Source of the DNA: Todiramphus chloris collaris
Taxonomy: Eukaryota > Chordata > Aves > Coraciiformes > Alcedinidae
Direction of reading: 5' to 3'
NCBI GenBank assembly: GCA_025345505.1
Contig: JANVCC010000071.1
Span: forward strand, 4,430,347-4,494,346
DNA length: 64,000 nt
The position numbers and the translations under genes are program-made. Below the pieces are notes generated by a model. The model saw only the letters and a list, made by a program, of their open reading frames with translations. It did not search any database and was not told the origin of the DNA. Shown here one piece after another: positions 36,701 through 47,300 of this stretch (position 1 is its first letter; each line of letters opens with the position of its first letter).

Positions 36701-39263
36701 CACCTAGAGTAGTAGTAGGTTGCCCAGGACCATGTGTAGACAGTTTTTGAATATCTCCATGAATGGAGACCCCACAACAACCTCTGTGGGCAGCCTGTGC
36801 CAGTGCTTGGGCACTCTCCCAGTAAAAGAAGTGTTTCCTGGTGTTCAGAGGGAGCCTCCTGTGTTTCAGTTTGTGCCCATTGCCTCTTGTCCTGTCACTG
36901 GGCACCACTGAGAAGAGCCTGGCTCCATCTTCTTTACACCCTTCCTTCAGGTATTTATATCCATTGACAAGATCCTCCTGAGCCTTCCCTGCTCCAGGCT
37001 GAGCAGCCCCAGCTCTCTCAGCCTTTCCTCATCTCTGAGGTGCTCCAGTCCCTTCCTCATCTTCGCAGCCCTTCACTGAACTCTCTCCACTGTGTCCATG
37101 TCTCTCTGGCACTGAGGAGCCCAGAACTGGACCCAGCACTCTGGGTGTGAACTGCCTGGTGCTGAGCAGAGAGGAAGGATCCCCTCCCTTGACCTGCTGG
37201 CAGAACTCCTCCTGACACAGGCCAGGCAAGGCAAGGGCACATTGCTGGCTCCTGTTCAACACGGAGTCTGCCAGGACCTCCAGGTTTTACTGGAAAAGCT
37301 GGTGAGCCCCCAGAATGTCCTGGCGCCTGGGGTCATTCCTCCCCTGGTAGAGGACTTCACACTTCCCTTTGCTGAGCTTCACAAAGTTCCTGTCACTCCT
37401 TCAGCCTGTCAAGGTCCCTCTGGATGGCAGCACAATCCTCTGGCATATCAGTTTTGTGTCTTCAGCAAACTGGTGTAGAGGACACTCTGCCCTGTCACCC
37501 AGGTTATTAACACACGTTTTGGGTGGGTTGTCCTGCACTGCTGTAGATGTCTACAGAGCAGATATTTGTCTGACCCAGCTGTCCAGGCTCCTTTCATAGC
37601 AGTAAACTGGCGTGCCCAAAGCATGATCCTTTCCAGCAGGTAGTGCTGGCCATCTCTGTGAGCCCTGGGTGAATGTCTGAGATGCAGCTGCACAAACTGG
37701 AGTGAAATGCATCCCTGCTCTTTCTGACCAGAGCCTGTCGTAGTTTCTGTGACACCAAACTGCTGCTCAGCATGAAATTCTTCCCCAAATCAAAGATGTG
37801 ACCTAATGGCATTGGATTGGCCACGTGCCAAGGCCACGGTCCAGGGGTAACGTCAGTGCCCTGAGGGAGTTGACCTCATAACCCAGGATGAGCTGTTGTT
37901 ATATTAGCATCCAGCTGGGGAATTCTGTCCTCTGGGGGATGAGAACAAGCATTAAAGGCTCATCTTCATCCATGTTGTCCCCATTTTCTTTATCTGCCTT
38001 CCCTTAGGGGAGCACAGAGCAGATTACTTGCAAATTAGGAAACAGAAACTTCTCGGGGCAGAAGATGAAGGTGCAACTGAAGTTGCCCTCTTATTGTTTG
38101 CCTAATTCTGGTGTGGGCTGAGTTATGAGTGCGTTTATTGCATTGTAAAATTATGAGGTAATAAACAGCCTTGTTAGAGAGAAATGAGCCAGCAGGGAGA
38201 CAAATACTGAAGCTCATCCACATGTTTTTCCTATTTTATTTAAAAATCAGCTGTCACCTTTGATGCAAAAACGTATTTGAGAGTTTTCCATATTGAGCAG
38301 TGAATAGCAAGGAAAAATCCTAAATGGATCTGTGATATTTCAGTATTTAGTCACCCAAAGCACTATCAGCAAGAATACAGCACAGTCCCTTCTGAGAGCC
38401 ATGAAATCCTTGCTCCAGTCAGACATTCACATTCTTCTCATGGCCCTTTCTGATCTCCACAGTTTTCCTCTCTGGCTACAGGATTATCTGCACAACCCTC
38501 TCACGTGATGTCCTCTAATCCCCAGTAATTAGAACTCAACCTAGATCCTGAAGCATGAGTTTCATTCCCTCACACAGGCAGCCTGAGATATGCCATTGCA
38601 ATTTGTGCAGCTGTAGAGTTCCACAGAAAACATAGGATGGTGGGGGTTGGAAGGGACCTCTGGAGATCATGGAGTCCAACCCCCCCTGCCAGGGCAGGGT
38701 CACTCAGGGCAGCCCACACAGGAACAGAGCCAGGGGGGGCTGGAAAGTCTCCAGAGAAGGAGACTCCACAGCCTCTCTGGGCATCCTGGGCCAGGCTCTG
38801 GCACTCTCACGGTGAAGAAGTTGCTCCTCAGCCTGTACAGTAACTCCTCATGTTCATCATGATCATAGCTAGGATTCCACTCAGGCTGAAATCAAAGAGA
38901 CAGGGCAGGGAGAATCTGTTTCCAGAGGAGATGTCAGAGCTGAAAGGACACGGTACCACCGTGTGCCAAAGGCAAGTGGCTGCAGCAGCAGATGAACATG
39001 GAGCTGGGGGCTCAGCTGGTGCTGCTTCTTGTGCAGACTTCTTTGTGTTGCCTCTTACTTACATGTTTCTGCAGATGGAAAAGGACATGAGAAGTGACAC
39101 AGAAGAAAGTGACAGGGATGAAGAAAGAGAAAAGACTCAGGAAATGGAGAAGAACGGGACGGTGTGTTTCAGCAATGTCACGAGCAACAGTTACCTCCAG
39201 AGGAACGGGGCTGAGCCGCTGAGCAGAACCCATCTCACCAATGGCCACGTCAAGGAAAGATAG
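15795..39263 (+). CDS. CERS4: Ceramide synthase, CERS4-type (gene A, complete coding region)
   Basis: This gene encodes an ER multi-pass enzyme that joins fatty acyl-CoA to a sphingoid base to make (dihydro)ceramide. Coding exons are 15795-15967, 25335-25452, 28255-28373, 29857-29914, 32301-32351, 34149-34241, 35106-35234, 35480-35586, 35994-36150 and 39075-39263. All junctions are GT-AG and the frame stays open for 397 codons; human CERS4 is about 394. The first membrane segment is near residues 38-54. A Hox-like domain follows at about 65-128 (contains [10 protein letters not shown]), then a TLC domain at about 131-332. The Lag1 motif shows FDVKRKDFKEQ, H212-H213 and HDASD (D240, D243). The tail begins [13 protein letters not shown], an acidic CK2-like site resembling CERS4. 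The segments [16 protein letters not shown] and FWSCLI also favour CERS4 over CERS2. The ATG lies one base after a splice acceptor, so untranslated exon(s) lie upstream and were not found. The N-glycosylation asparagine of mammalian CERS4 is replaced by Gly19. I saw no canonical AATAAA soon after the stop. Family assignment is firm; the paralogue assignment is from memory. Confidence 0.93.
16281..16450 (-). mobile_element. Short CR1 LINE 3' fragment (gene A intron 1)
   Basis: Starts AGAATCATAGAGTAGTTTTG and continues CAAGATCATCAGGTCCAACC; truncated after about 170 bases. Confidence 0.82.
16742..17494 (+). mobile_element. CR1 LINE 3' fragment with internal minisatellite (gene A intron 1)
   Basis: Plus-strand CR1 from the end of the ORF2 region (AAGAAAGCCAAGGGCATCCT) to the 3' end at GAGTGATTCTGTGGTTCTGT. 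Contains a four-copy 34-bp tandem expansion at 17216-17350. Confidence 0.87.
17216..17350. repeat. 34-bp minisatellite inside CR1 (four copies)
   Basis: AATGGGCTGYCCAGGGAGG starts at 17221, 17255, 17289 and 17323, an exact 34-bp period. It is the reverse complement of the unit at 655-830. Confidence 0.9.
18505..18835 (+). mobile_element. CR1-like LINE 3' fragment, diverged
   Basis: Contains CTGTGAGGGTGGTCAAGCCTTGG (split here as CTGTGAGGGTGG then TCAAGCCTTGG) and AGCCCAGCTGGACACAGCCC, ending ATTCTGTGCTTCTCTG. More diverged than most copies here. Confidence 0.75.
18836..22007. other. Intron 1 of gene A, nothing recognised
   Basis: About 3.2 kb without a recognisable exon, CR1 end or tandem array. 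Confidence 0.5.
22008..22675 (-). mobile_element. CR1 LINE 3' fragment (gene A intron 1)
   Basis: Starts ATCACAGAACAGCACGGGTT on the plus strand and runs about 670 bases into the reversed end of the ORF2 region (GGCCTTCTTGGCCACAAGAC). Confidence 0.88.
23364..23445 (-). mobile_element. Very short CR1 3' fragment
   Basis: AGCATAGAATCATTTCGGTT and AGAGTCCAACCATTAGCCCA are a reversed CR1 3' end truncated after about 80 bases. Confidence 0.75.
23680..24256 (+). mobile_element. CR1 LINE 3' fragment (gene A intron 1), near-identical to the one in gene B intron 1
   Basis: Plus-strand CR1 ending TTCTGTGATGATTCTGTGAT. From about 23756 to 24240 it aligns with 45598-46082 with about fifteen differences by eye. 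Confidence 0.9.
24640..24722 (-). mobile_element. Short CR1-like fragment
   Basis: CCATCTGAGCCAACCCCCTG and GTTGCCCAGGACCATCTCCA match the reversed 3' region also seen at 36660-36745. Confidence 0.6.
25775..26008 (+). mobile_element. CR1 LINE 3' fragment (gene A intron 2)
   Basis: Starts near CACAGGAGGCTCTCTCTGAA and ends with the CR1 tail TAGCTGTTCTGATTCTGTGA. Confidence 0.8.
26755..27240 (-). mobile_element. CR1 LINE 3' fragment (gene A intron 2)
   Basis: Starts TAGAATCACAGAATGGCAGG on the plus strand; first 280 bases nearly identical to the copies at 2122 and 38628. Confidence 0.87.
29915..34148. other. Introns 4 and 5 of gene A, no repeats recognised
   Basis: Apart from the 51-base coding exon at 32301-32351, I see no exon, CR1 end or tandem array. 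This is the longest CR1-free block in the window. Confidence 0.5.
36628..37560 (-). mobile_element. CR1 LINE, ~930 bp 3' portion (gene A intron 9)
   Basis: The plus strand begins GATTACAGAATGGCTGAGGT and extends into the reversed ORF2 region near CAAAGTTCCTGTCACTCCTT and AGGTCCCTCTGGATGGCA. Frame broken. Confidence 0.85.
38628..38832 (-). mobile_element. Short CR1 LINE 3' fragment (gene A intron 9)
   Basis: AACATAGGATGGTGGGGGTT through GGCACTCTCACGGTGAAGAA, truncated about 240 bases before coding exon 10. Same subfamily as the copies at 2122 and 26755. Confidence 0.83.
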
Positions 39264-42200
39264 CTCCTGTCCACGTGTTTCTGAGCAGGTCTTTAGTGAA
39301 TCCCACCCCCCACCTTTAGACACAGTTTTGTTCATTGTGTAGATGAAACGGAGTGCAACTGCAGTATCTTAGCTGAATTCCTGCTTCCTGCAAACAAAGT
39401 GATGATAGTTGCTGATATTTGAAGGAAGTTTGTGGTCTTTCTTCAACAAAAGCTTACTATAGGTTGTAGTCTTGAAGCAGATAGAAAGGGATCAAAGTGG
39501 TTTGACTTGTATTAGACTGTACCATAGTTGTTAAATGTGTTAATCTTGAAAATTACTTTAAAAAACCAAAAACAGGTGGATAAAATCCAACAGTGTCAAA
39601 TCTTATCCACCTCATGTTGTTTGATAGGAATCTATTTAGCCTTGATCAATCTCTGGAGGCCCCGGCCCATTGCCACTAAAGATTATGGCTCATGAGTGAG
39701 TGTGAGACTCTAAATCTTGATATGGGGACATCTCTTCTGAGGAGACAGGCGCCCCATTACAGTCAGAAAATTGAGCATAGTGGAATGAAAGCTTTGGAAA
39801 GAGAGGAGAAAACATCTTCTTCTCTAAGGAAACGCTGCTGTGTGCCTTATGCCCAGTCTTGGAATGGTATTGATCTCAGTCCCTTCTGCTGTCAGCATTA
39901 ATTGCCACAAGGGTGGAAGCTCCAAAGCCCAGGTTGGAGAAACTACCGACTCAAATCATCCTTGGAAGAGCTGGAAAAACCAGGCAGCTGTGTCTCAACT
40001 GTCAGGTAATCCTTTAAACCCGTCTTGGAAGGAAATAGAGTCATAAGAAGGGAGGTGACAAGAAATTTTATAATCTAGAGGACAACAGTGATTAAGTGCT
40101 CATGTTTTCACCTAGTGTGAGTGGCACAGTGGGAAATGTTTACAGAGTCAGCTTGTGGCAAGAAGGGAAGACATTCCCTTTGTCCTGAGAGGAAAAATGA
40201 TCCAGAGAAGATCTGCTGAACCTTATGGAATAATGCTTTGACGTGGCCTTCTAACTCGAGGGCCTTTGCCTGCCTGTGTCACGAGCAGCAGGGTTAAAGC
40301 AGTGGTCCATGAAGTCATGATGCAGTTCTGATTCAGTTTGTCTAGGTGTCCTGTATCTTATATCCTCTGTAGTCTTCAGCTTTGGATTCTCTAATCACTT
40401 AGAAGAGCTAAATTAGGATGACATGATTTTCTGGTTTATAGATCAGTTAAGCTATGAAACTAAAGTATTAACAGATTCACTGTAACCAGTGCAGGGACTT
40501 AGACTGCCAAGGCCATGCAGACACTTCCCTGTATGTGCCCGGTAAGGGCCAGTGCTAACTGTGGGGGGCCATGGACCAAGGAAATGCCTTTGAGGAGGTG
40601 GGGCACATGTTTGGAATGAAAATGCAGCATGAAAGGGCAAGGGGGTTTTCAGCAATCCACTCGGTTCGGCTCAGATGTCACTGAGAGAGCTTTGATCTGA
40701 GCTTCTATGTGCTCATCTTGGGTTTCAGTCGGGATACATCAGATCATCTGAGAGGAGGAAAAAGAAGTTCCACCACAAGTGATGCCAGGGCAGTAACATG
40801 CTCTGGGAAGACAGCCTCTTGTTCCTACATCATCGTTTAAATTCATATTTGCTGAAGGCAGTTTGTTTCTGAAACCTTGAGCTGAGTTGAAGTTCCAAGT
40901 ACATGTTGTGTCCACTGTCGTGTTTCTTTACCCTGAGTCTACAACCTTGCCACTCCTCTGCGGGTGACGTGTTCAGGAGGGATGGGTATGTATCATTTTG
41001 TACTACTGAATTTAAACATTCTTTATAAATTACGTTTGAAAAGTTTCATTGTCTGGGCTCTTTTCTACTTCTTTAACTAGCAGGAGGTAACTCGGGTAGC
41101 TGCACCTTCCAGGTGGGTGAGTGTTGAGGGGTTCACCTGTGGGAACCATGGCCAAGGTCAATACACACGTGGAGGATGTTGCACACCCAGGACGTGCACA
41201 CTGGGCCATGCCAGTAGAGAACTGCAGCTGCCTCCTTTGTCCCCTGCTAGGCAACCTCGTGTTTGGCCCTGGAACAAGGGGCACTTTGGGGCACACCTAC
41301 GCTAGACCTAGGGGTGGGCCAGGTCCCTCGGTACTGCCAAGGCAGCGGCAAGCCCAAGATTGCAGCACTTGGGAGGTGCTTTGGACTTGCAAGGACAGGA
41401 GAGAAATGAATGACTATTCTTTTTCATGAAGTTTTTCAAGACTAGGAAAGATCCCTGTTGTGAAATCACACCACCTCTGCCCAGAGACCACACGATTCAG
41501 TGGGGAGCCAGTACAGACATAGGTTGATTTTTATGGTGAATTTTATACTTGGGGCTTTGCTGTCCCCCTGAAGATTGAGATGAGGTCGTTAGGAGGCAAA
41601 TCTGGTTCTTGTGAAAGGGTACATCAAGGATTCAGGAAAGCTGTTGGACTTAAGATCTACTGAGCACAACTTTTCGCTGAGGAGCTGTGGCAGTGATGAG
41701 TCAGAGGGGCAGATCAACTGCCAGATTTCCTTCTGAGCCATCAACTTGCTATGGCTTAAAGCAGCTCTCTGTGTGTAATCAGCTACCTCCTCACATTGCT
41801 CCACTGTCTCTCTTTACATCTGCTCCAGTTTCAGGGGAGCTTGTGAGTGCGGTGAGTGTATTTATGAATTTAGTGTGGCAACTCCCACCGCCCCCTCCAT
41901 ACTAGGGGCATAGTAGGGGCATCGCAGCCCCCAGCAGAGAGAAGCTGTAGTAGAAAACCTGAAGCAGCACTGCCACTTGTCTGCTGAAAAACTCATCAGA
42001 GAAGGTGGAGCATTGGGCCCCACGGCAGAACCCGGCTCCATTTCCCACGGATCATTTGTCACCCCGTGTGCACAGAGAAGGTGTGCGCCACACGGCACGA
42101 GCAGCACTTCATCTCATCCAGCAACTGTGCCAAACGAGGTGTCCAGCCCCGGGTGAGCTACAAGGAAAAGAACATTCACCAGTGCTCCCAGTGGGGTGGC

Positions 42201-44314
42201 TGAGTTGAAGGAGGACAAAGCACGGTCCCTGGAGGGGCATCTGGCCATCTGAGCCCAGAGTGCTGGCTGATGTGAACCTGCTGCCTCCAGCAGACGTGGA
42301 CATCTAGCACTGTTCTGTATCTTGCTTTCGGAGCAGTTTGGCACAGTTGTTCCCTCCCCCTGCACGCACTCAGGAGACAATCAGAGCTGTGCATCCACCA
42401 CATTGTTTTTCATTTCAAGATGTACACCCAAGGGGACCGTGGCTGGGATGGCTGCACTCTGACAGACGTTGTTTTGCTTTTCTCATCTGCATGTGTACAG
42501 CAGACACGGTGCCTGCTGGTAAGGGCATCCCAAAGAGATGGCAGCGAGGCATTGCTCAAAAAGCTGGTCGTGTCTAAACCAGGCTAATGGGAAGGACCTG
42601 TCACTTTGGCAGGTTAATGTGAACGAGCCAAGAAATACCTTGAGAAACAGCTTGAGAGGCAACACCCATCTCTGAAACATGGGGAGGACTGCGGGAGTCA
42701 CGGCTAATCGAGGTGTACAGCAAGAACTCCGAGGCAAGATCAGGCTAGAGCCAAAACACTTCCTGACAGAGGGTGATCAGCCATGGGAAGAGACTGCCCA
42801 GGGAGCTGGTGGAGTCCCCGTCCCTGGAGGTGTTCAAAGCCAGGCTGATGTGGCACTGAGTGCCAGGGCCTGGCCCGTGTGCTGGGGTTGGGTCACAGGC
42901 TGGACTTGCTGATCTCAGAGGGCTTTTCCAGCCTCAGGGATTCAGTGATTCTGTGATTCAATGGGCTGCTTCCCTGCTTAGAAGCTCAGAGAAGGTGTAA
43001 TACCTGACACCTTGCTGAGGCTGCGTCCCAAGAGGAGCCGTCTCAAGCCGATGGGTGAGAAGATGTTATACAGCAAACTGAATAATAGCAAACCTTCAAA
43101 CCTGGGTGGCATTTACTCAAGAGTCAAGAGCAAACTCATATTAGGAGTTAAACTGCCCACTGTGGAATGCCATTTTTTGTTTCAAATCATCTTGTTATTG
43201 CAAAAAGTTAAGAAGGTTCCAAGTGGGAATATGAGGAGCTACAGCCATCTGGAGCCTGACATCCAGGCTCGTCTGACCAGTAGAAAGTGTAGCACATGAT
43301 GGAATTTCTGGAAACACGTATGAACTTAAGAAAGACTCTCCATGGGTTGTGTGTGAGAAAAGCATGTCTCACCCTGCTGGAGTGACCCCGAGGAGTCAGC
43401 GAGCACATGCAGAGGAGAGAACCTGTTACCTGCTCAGCTTTGCAAGGCCATTCAGGAAGGTTCCTCACCACAGATCCAAAAAAAAATCCTCCTGAGTTTA
43501 CCATGAGAGACCTACAGGGATTTTTTTTTGCAGCTACACATTGTTGCAGGTGCCCCAGGAAGGAGGAGGGAAAGGAGATGGTAAAACTGGCTGATAATGG
43601 ACGTTACACATGATGACGATGCAGACAACTGGGGGACCAGGTGATAAAATGTGAGTGGAGAGAGCAATGTGGTGCATAGGAGAGGGTCTCCTGAAGGGCT
43701 GGGCTGAGTGTGAGCACTTCAGAGCAGCTTTGGGGAGCAGTAGATCCACTTAGTACTCTGCATGTGATGGCTCCAAATGCAAATGGAATACGGGGTGCTG
43801 CTGGGCAGGATGGAGGAACCAAAACTGAGACTGTTGGGGTGCTGAGGGTGTGAGAAGATCTTAATGGCCATGGGCAGTCTCACCGGGGACCTCTGTCCAC
43901 ACCTTCTGCAAGCTGCCAGGGCTGAGTAATAGTTGAAGGCTCTGCAGCCTGAGAAGGAAAAGGCTGGTAGAAAGAGGGGGCAGGAGAGAAGCTCCTCCTG
44001 TTACTGTCACCAGGCAGGGACTTCCATCATCTGTGCAGCAGAGTGTGATTGAAATCAGCCACTCCCTTGATGTCCATGAAATTCCTCTCTTCTTCTAGGG
44101 CATCTTACCCCACTTCCAGGCTTGTGGGCAGGTCAGAACAAGTGATGCTATTTCAAATAGTCTCAGGTCATACTCATGGGATCGAGTGAGAGGTGGGGAG
44201 CGTGAGAGACGAGCTGTTGCGCTGGGAGTTCTGATTTAGGAGTGAGTTTTATGCCTTGCTGCTGCTTGCTTGCTGGATCCCAGAGCCTCTGCTTTCTGCG
44301 CCCGTCTTGACCAG
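39264..44314. other. Spacer between the two ceramide synthase genes
   Basis: About 5 kb holding the 3' UTR of gene A and the unseen 5' exon(s) and promoter of gene B. One CR1 copy (42700-42960) is present. No other gene is recognised. Confidence 0.6.
42700..42960 (+). mobile_element. CR1 LINE 3' fragment (intergenic)
   Basis: Contains CCTGGAGGTGTTCAAAGCCA and ends with the tail ATTCAGTGATTCTGTGATTC. Confidence 0.8.
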
Positions 44315-44315
44315 G

Positions 44316-47300
44316 ATGGGACTGGCAGAGGCGTTCTGGCACCATGAGTACTGGCTGCCACCTGGAGCTACCTGGCAAGACATGAAGGACTCTGCAGACA
44401 CACACTACCCACAGCCTCAGGACCTCTTGCTCTGCATCCCCGGTACCCTGCTCTTGATCGTTGTCCGACTTCTCTTTGAAAGGTGAGTGCAGCAAATGTG
44501 GTTTCTCCTGTGCTGGTTGCCATCGGTGTCTTGTAGGGTTGCTGCAGACTAATCCGTACCTGCTTGGGGTTGTCCCCAAGGATACCAAATCTCTCTGCTT
44601 TGTGTGGCCTGTGGTATTTGTGGGGCAGCTCTTGGCTCCCTCTCCTGTACCCATAACATAACCTGTACTAGAAGGTGTGAGAAGACAAGTCTGTCAGTCT
44701 CACTTCAGCTGTGGGTGGAGGGTCCTTGTGCAGACAAGTCCTAAGCAGAGGCTTGCAACACAGGTAAGGGATTTGCTGAGCCCATCACTTCTGGGGGCCC
44801 CCAGCTGAGCCAGGGGTCAGCCTGATCCTAGAGGATGCTCCCAAAGGAGCCGTGTGAGCCCCCCCTCTCAGCACAAAGGCAGGAGGAGGGGATGACCATG
44901 GCTCCTGGAGCTTGTTGTGGGACCATTTTGCTTGCACCACTCCTCCTCGCCCAGCTCTGCCCTGCTCTCTCCTCCTGGCACCAGAGATCCTGGGTTCCGT
45001 CGGGGACAGCATATGGCAAAGCCCTGGCTGCTGGCATTTCCCATGGGACTCCCCAGGGCAGCCCAAGGACCAAACAGCGTCTCCCCAGGACACATGTGTG
45101 GCACCGAGGCAGGTCCCTGTGGTTCAGCACGGGAGAAGGACTCGGACTGGGCTCTGGGCCCCTTTCCCAGGAACACAGAGCCCGACACCTGGGGAGGTCC
45201 AGACCAACCTCGGGCACAGTGACAGGGAAGCCGTTCGGGCGACGCGGGGCCGTGGGGTTGTGCGGGCAGAGCTGCTGGGCTGCTTCCCGCCAGGCAGAGC
45301 AGGGCTTCAGGAGGGGATGTGGAGCAGTGAGGCTGTGCCAGGCAAACCTGCCCTGAGCTGGGACACCAGTCCATCTCCCTGGAGAGCTGGCTCCTCTGCA
45401 GAGCCCTGTGCCAAGCAGGGGCAGACGGGGGCTGGAGGAATTGCGCGTTGCCAACACGCAGTGGCAGCCCAGAAGGCCAATCGAATCCTGGGCTGCATCA
45501 AAAGAAAGGTGGCGAGCAGATGGAGAGAGGGGACTCTGCCCCTCCACTCTGCCCTGCTGAGACCTCCCCTCGAGCTCTGTGTCCAGCTCTGGAGCCCCCA
45601 ACCCAAGAAGGACGTGGACCTGTTGGAGCGTGTCCAGAGGAGAGTCACCAAATGCTCAGAGGGCTGGGGCACCTCTCCTGTGCAGACAGGCTGAGAGAGC
45701 TGGGGCTGCTCAGCCTGGAGAAGAGGAGGCTCCGGGGGCACCTTCCAGCCACCTTCCAGTAACTGAGAGGGGCCTGACAGAAAGCAGGGCAGGGGCTGCT
45801 CACAAGGGTCTGCAGTGACAGCACGAGGGGTAATGGCTTGAAGCTGGAAAAGGGGAGGTTTAGGGGAGACAGCAGCAAACAGCTCCGTGATCTGAGGGTG
45901 CCAGATCCCTGGAACAGGTTGCCCAGAGAGCTGGGGGAGGCCCCATCCCTGGAGACATTCAAGACCAGGCTTGCTGAGGCTCTGAGCAGCCTGACCTAGT
46001 TAGAGATGTCCCTGCTTATTGCAGGGGGGGGTTGGACTAGATCACCTTTGGAGGTCCCCTCCAACCCAACACATTCTATGATTCTACAAAGAGACCGAAT
46101 TCATCCAGGGTCATCAGGTCTTCCTCAAGGTTGTTGCACTTGCCTGGCTTCCTAGAAACAAGGAGATCTTAGAAACCAGTGCCTGCCACTGGAGCCTGGC
46201 CAGAGCTTCCTCCAGGAACCAGGATGTCCCCACGGGCTCTGTCCTTGGCTCCTGGTGCAGTCAGGGGCTGCGGACCCTGGGCACAGAGCACAGGGGACGC
46301 TTGCAGACTGATCTTGGGGTCTGGGCTGCTTGGGGATGTTGTGAGGGGGCCCAGCATGTGCTCCAAATTGTCTCGGGGCCTTGGCAGGGGAATTCATTGT
46401 TCCTTACTCTGTAGTTGTTGCTTTCTCCACTGCACACCCGGCGTTCCTCACGGTTTCTTTGCTGCCATTGCATCTCTCTCTCTCGAGCGTTGACCTGGCA
46501 GAGGCACTGGGCTCCGTGTGTGTCCCTGGAGCCCTGCTGGGTGCCCAGGGCTGGCTGTGCACAGCTGGGGTGGTACCAGAGCCCTGGGGCTGGGAGTGGG
46601 AGCACCCAGGGCAGCGCTGGACCCTCGATGCAGCTCTTCCATGCTCGGCACGCTGCGCGGGCAGGATCTTGCTGTGGGCTCACCCTGGCTCGCAGGGTGG
46701 GAACACAGGGACCTCCCCTGCCTGAACTCTCTTCCCTCTCACAGAACCGTAGCTCTGCCTTTGGGCAGGAGGCTGGGTGTGAGGGACAAGCCGAGGCCCA
46801 AAGTTCGGCCCCATGCCAAGCTGGAAGGATTCTACGTTCTGCTGGGCGGGAGGCCGAAGGAGGTGAGTGTCCTCTGTGCCCTGGGGTCCTGCCTCTCTGT
46901 CCAGAGACCCCAGCCCCATAAGCAAGGCAGGTACTGCCAACAGCCTTCCAGAGAAGATGTGTGAGCAGATACCTTGGCCTCTTCCAGTGCATTCAGCATC
47001 TGCAATCCCAGCGCCCCCCGACCCTCCCCATAATGGATACAGCAGGCAGTGAGAGAGCCACAGGCTCGGCCGGGGCGGCCATCGCCCTTCAGGCGCAGCC
47101 CGGGCACAAGGCTCCGTGGTCTCAGCAGACCCACCCCCGAGCCCGTCACAATCACAGGACCAGCGGGGCCGGGAGCCGAGGGCGGGCGGGAGGGTCTGGA
47201 GGCTTTGGAGGGTTTGCAGCGAGCCCTGTCCTCGCGGGCCGGACGCTGCTCGTGCTCAGGACGAAGGCCTCGCGGGCCTGGCTGGGGCCGTGGCCGCTGT

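Noticed and set aside
44828-45694. Overlapping open frames of about 257-260 codons on both strands
   Set aside because: They lie in GC-rich intron 1 of gene B and run into a CR1 copy. The translations are low complexity or CR1-derived.
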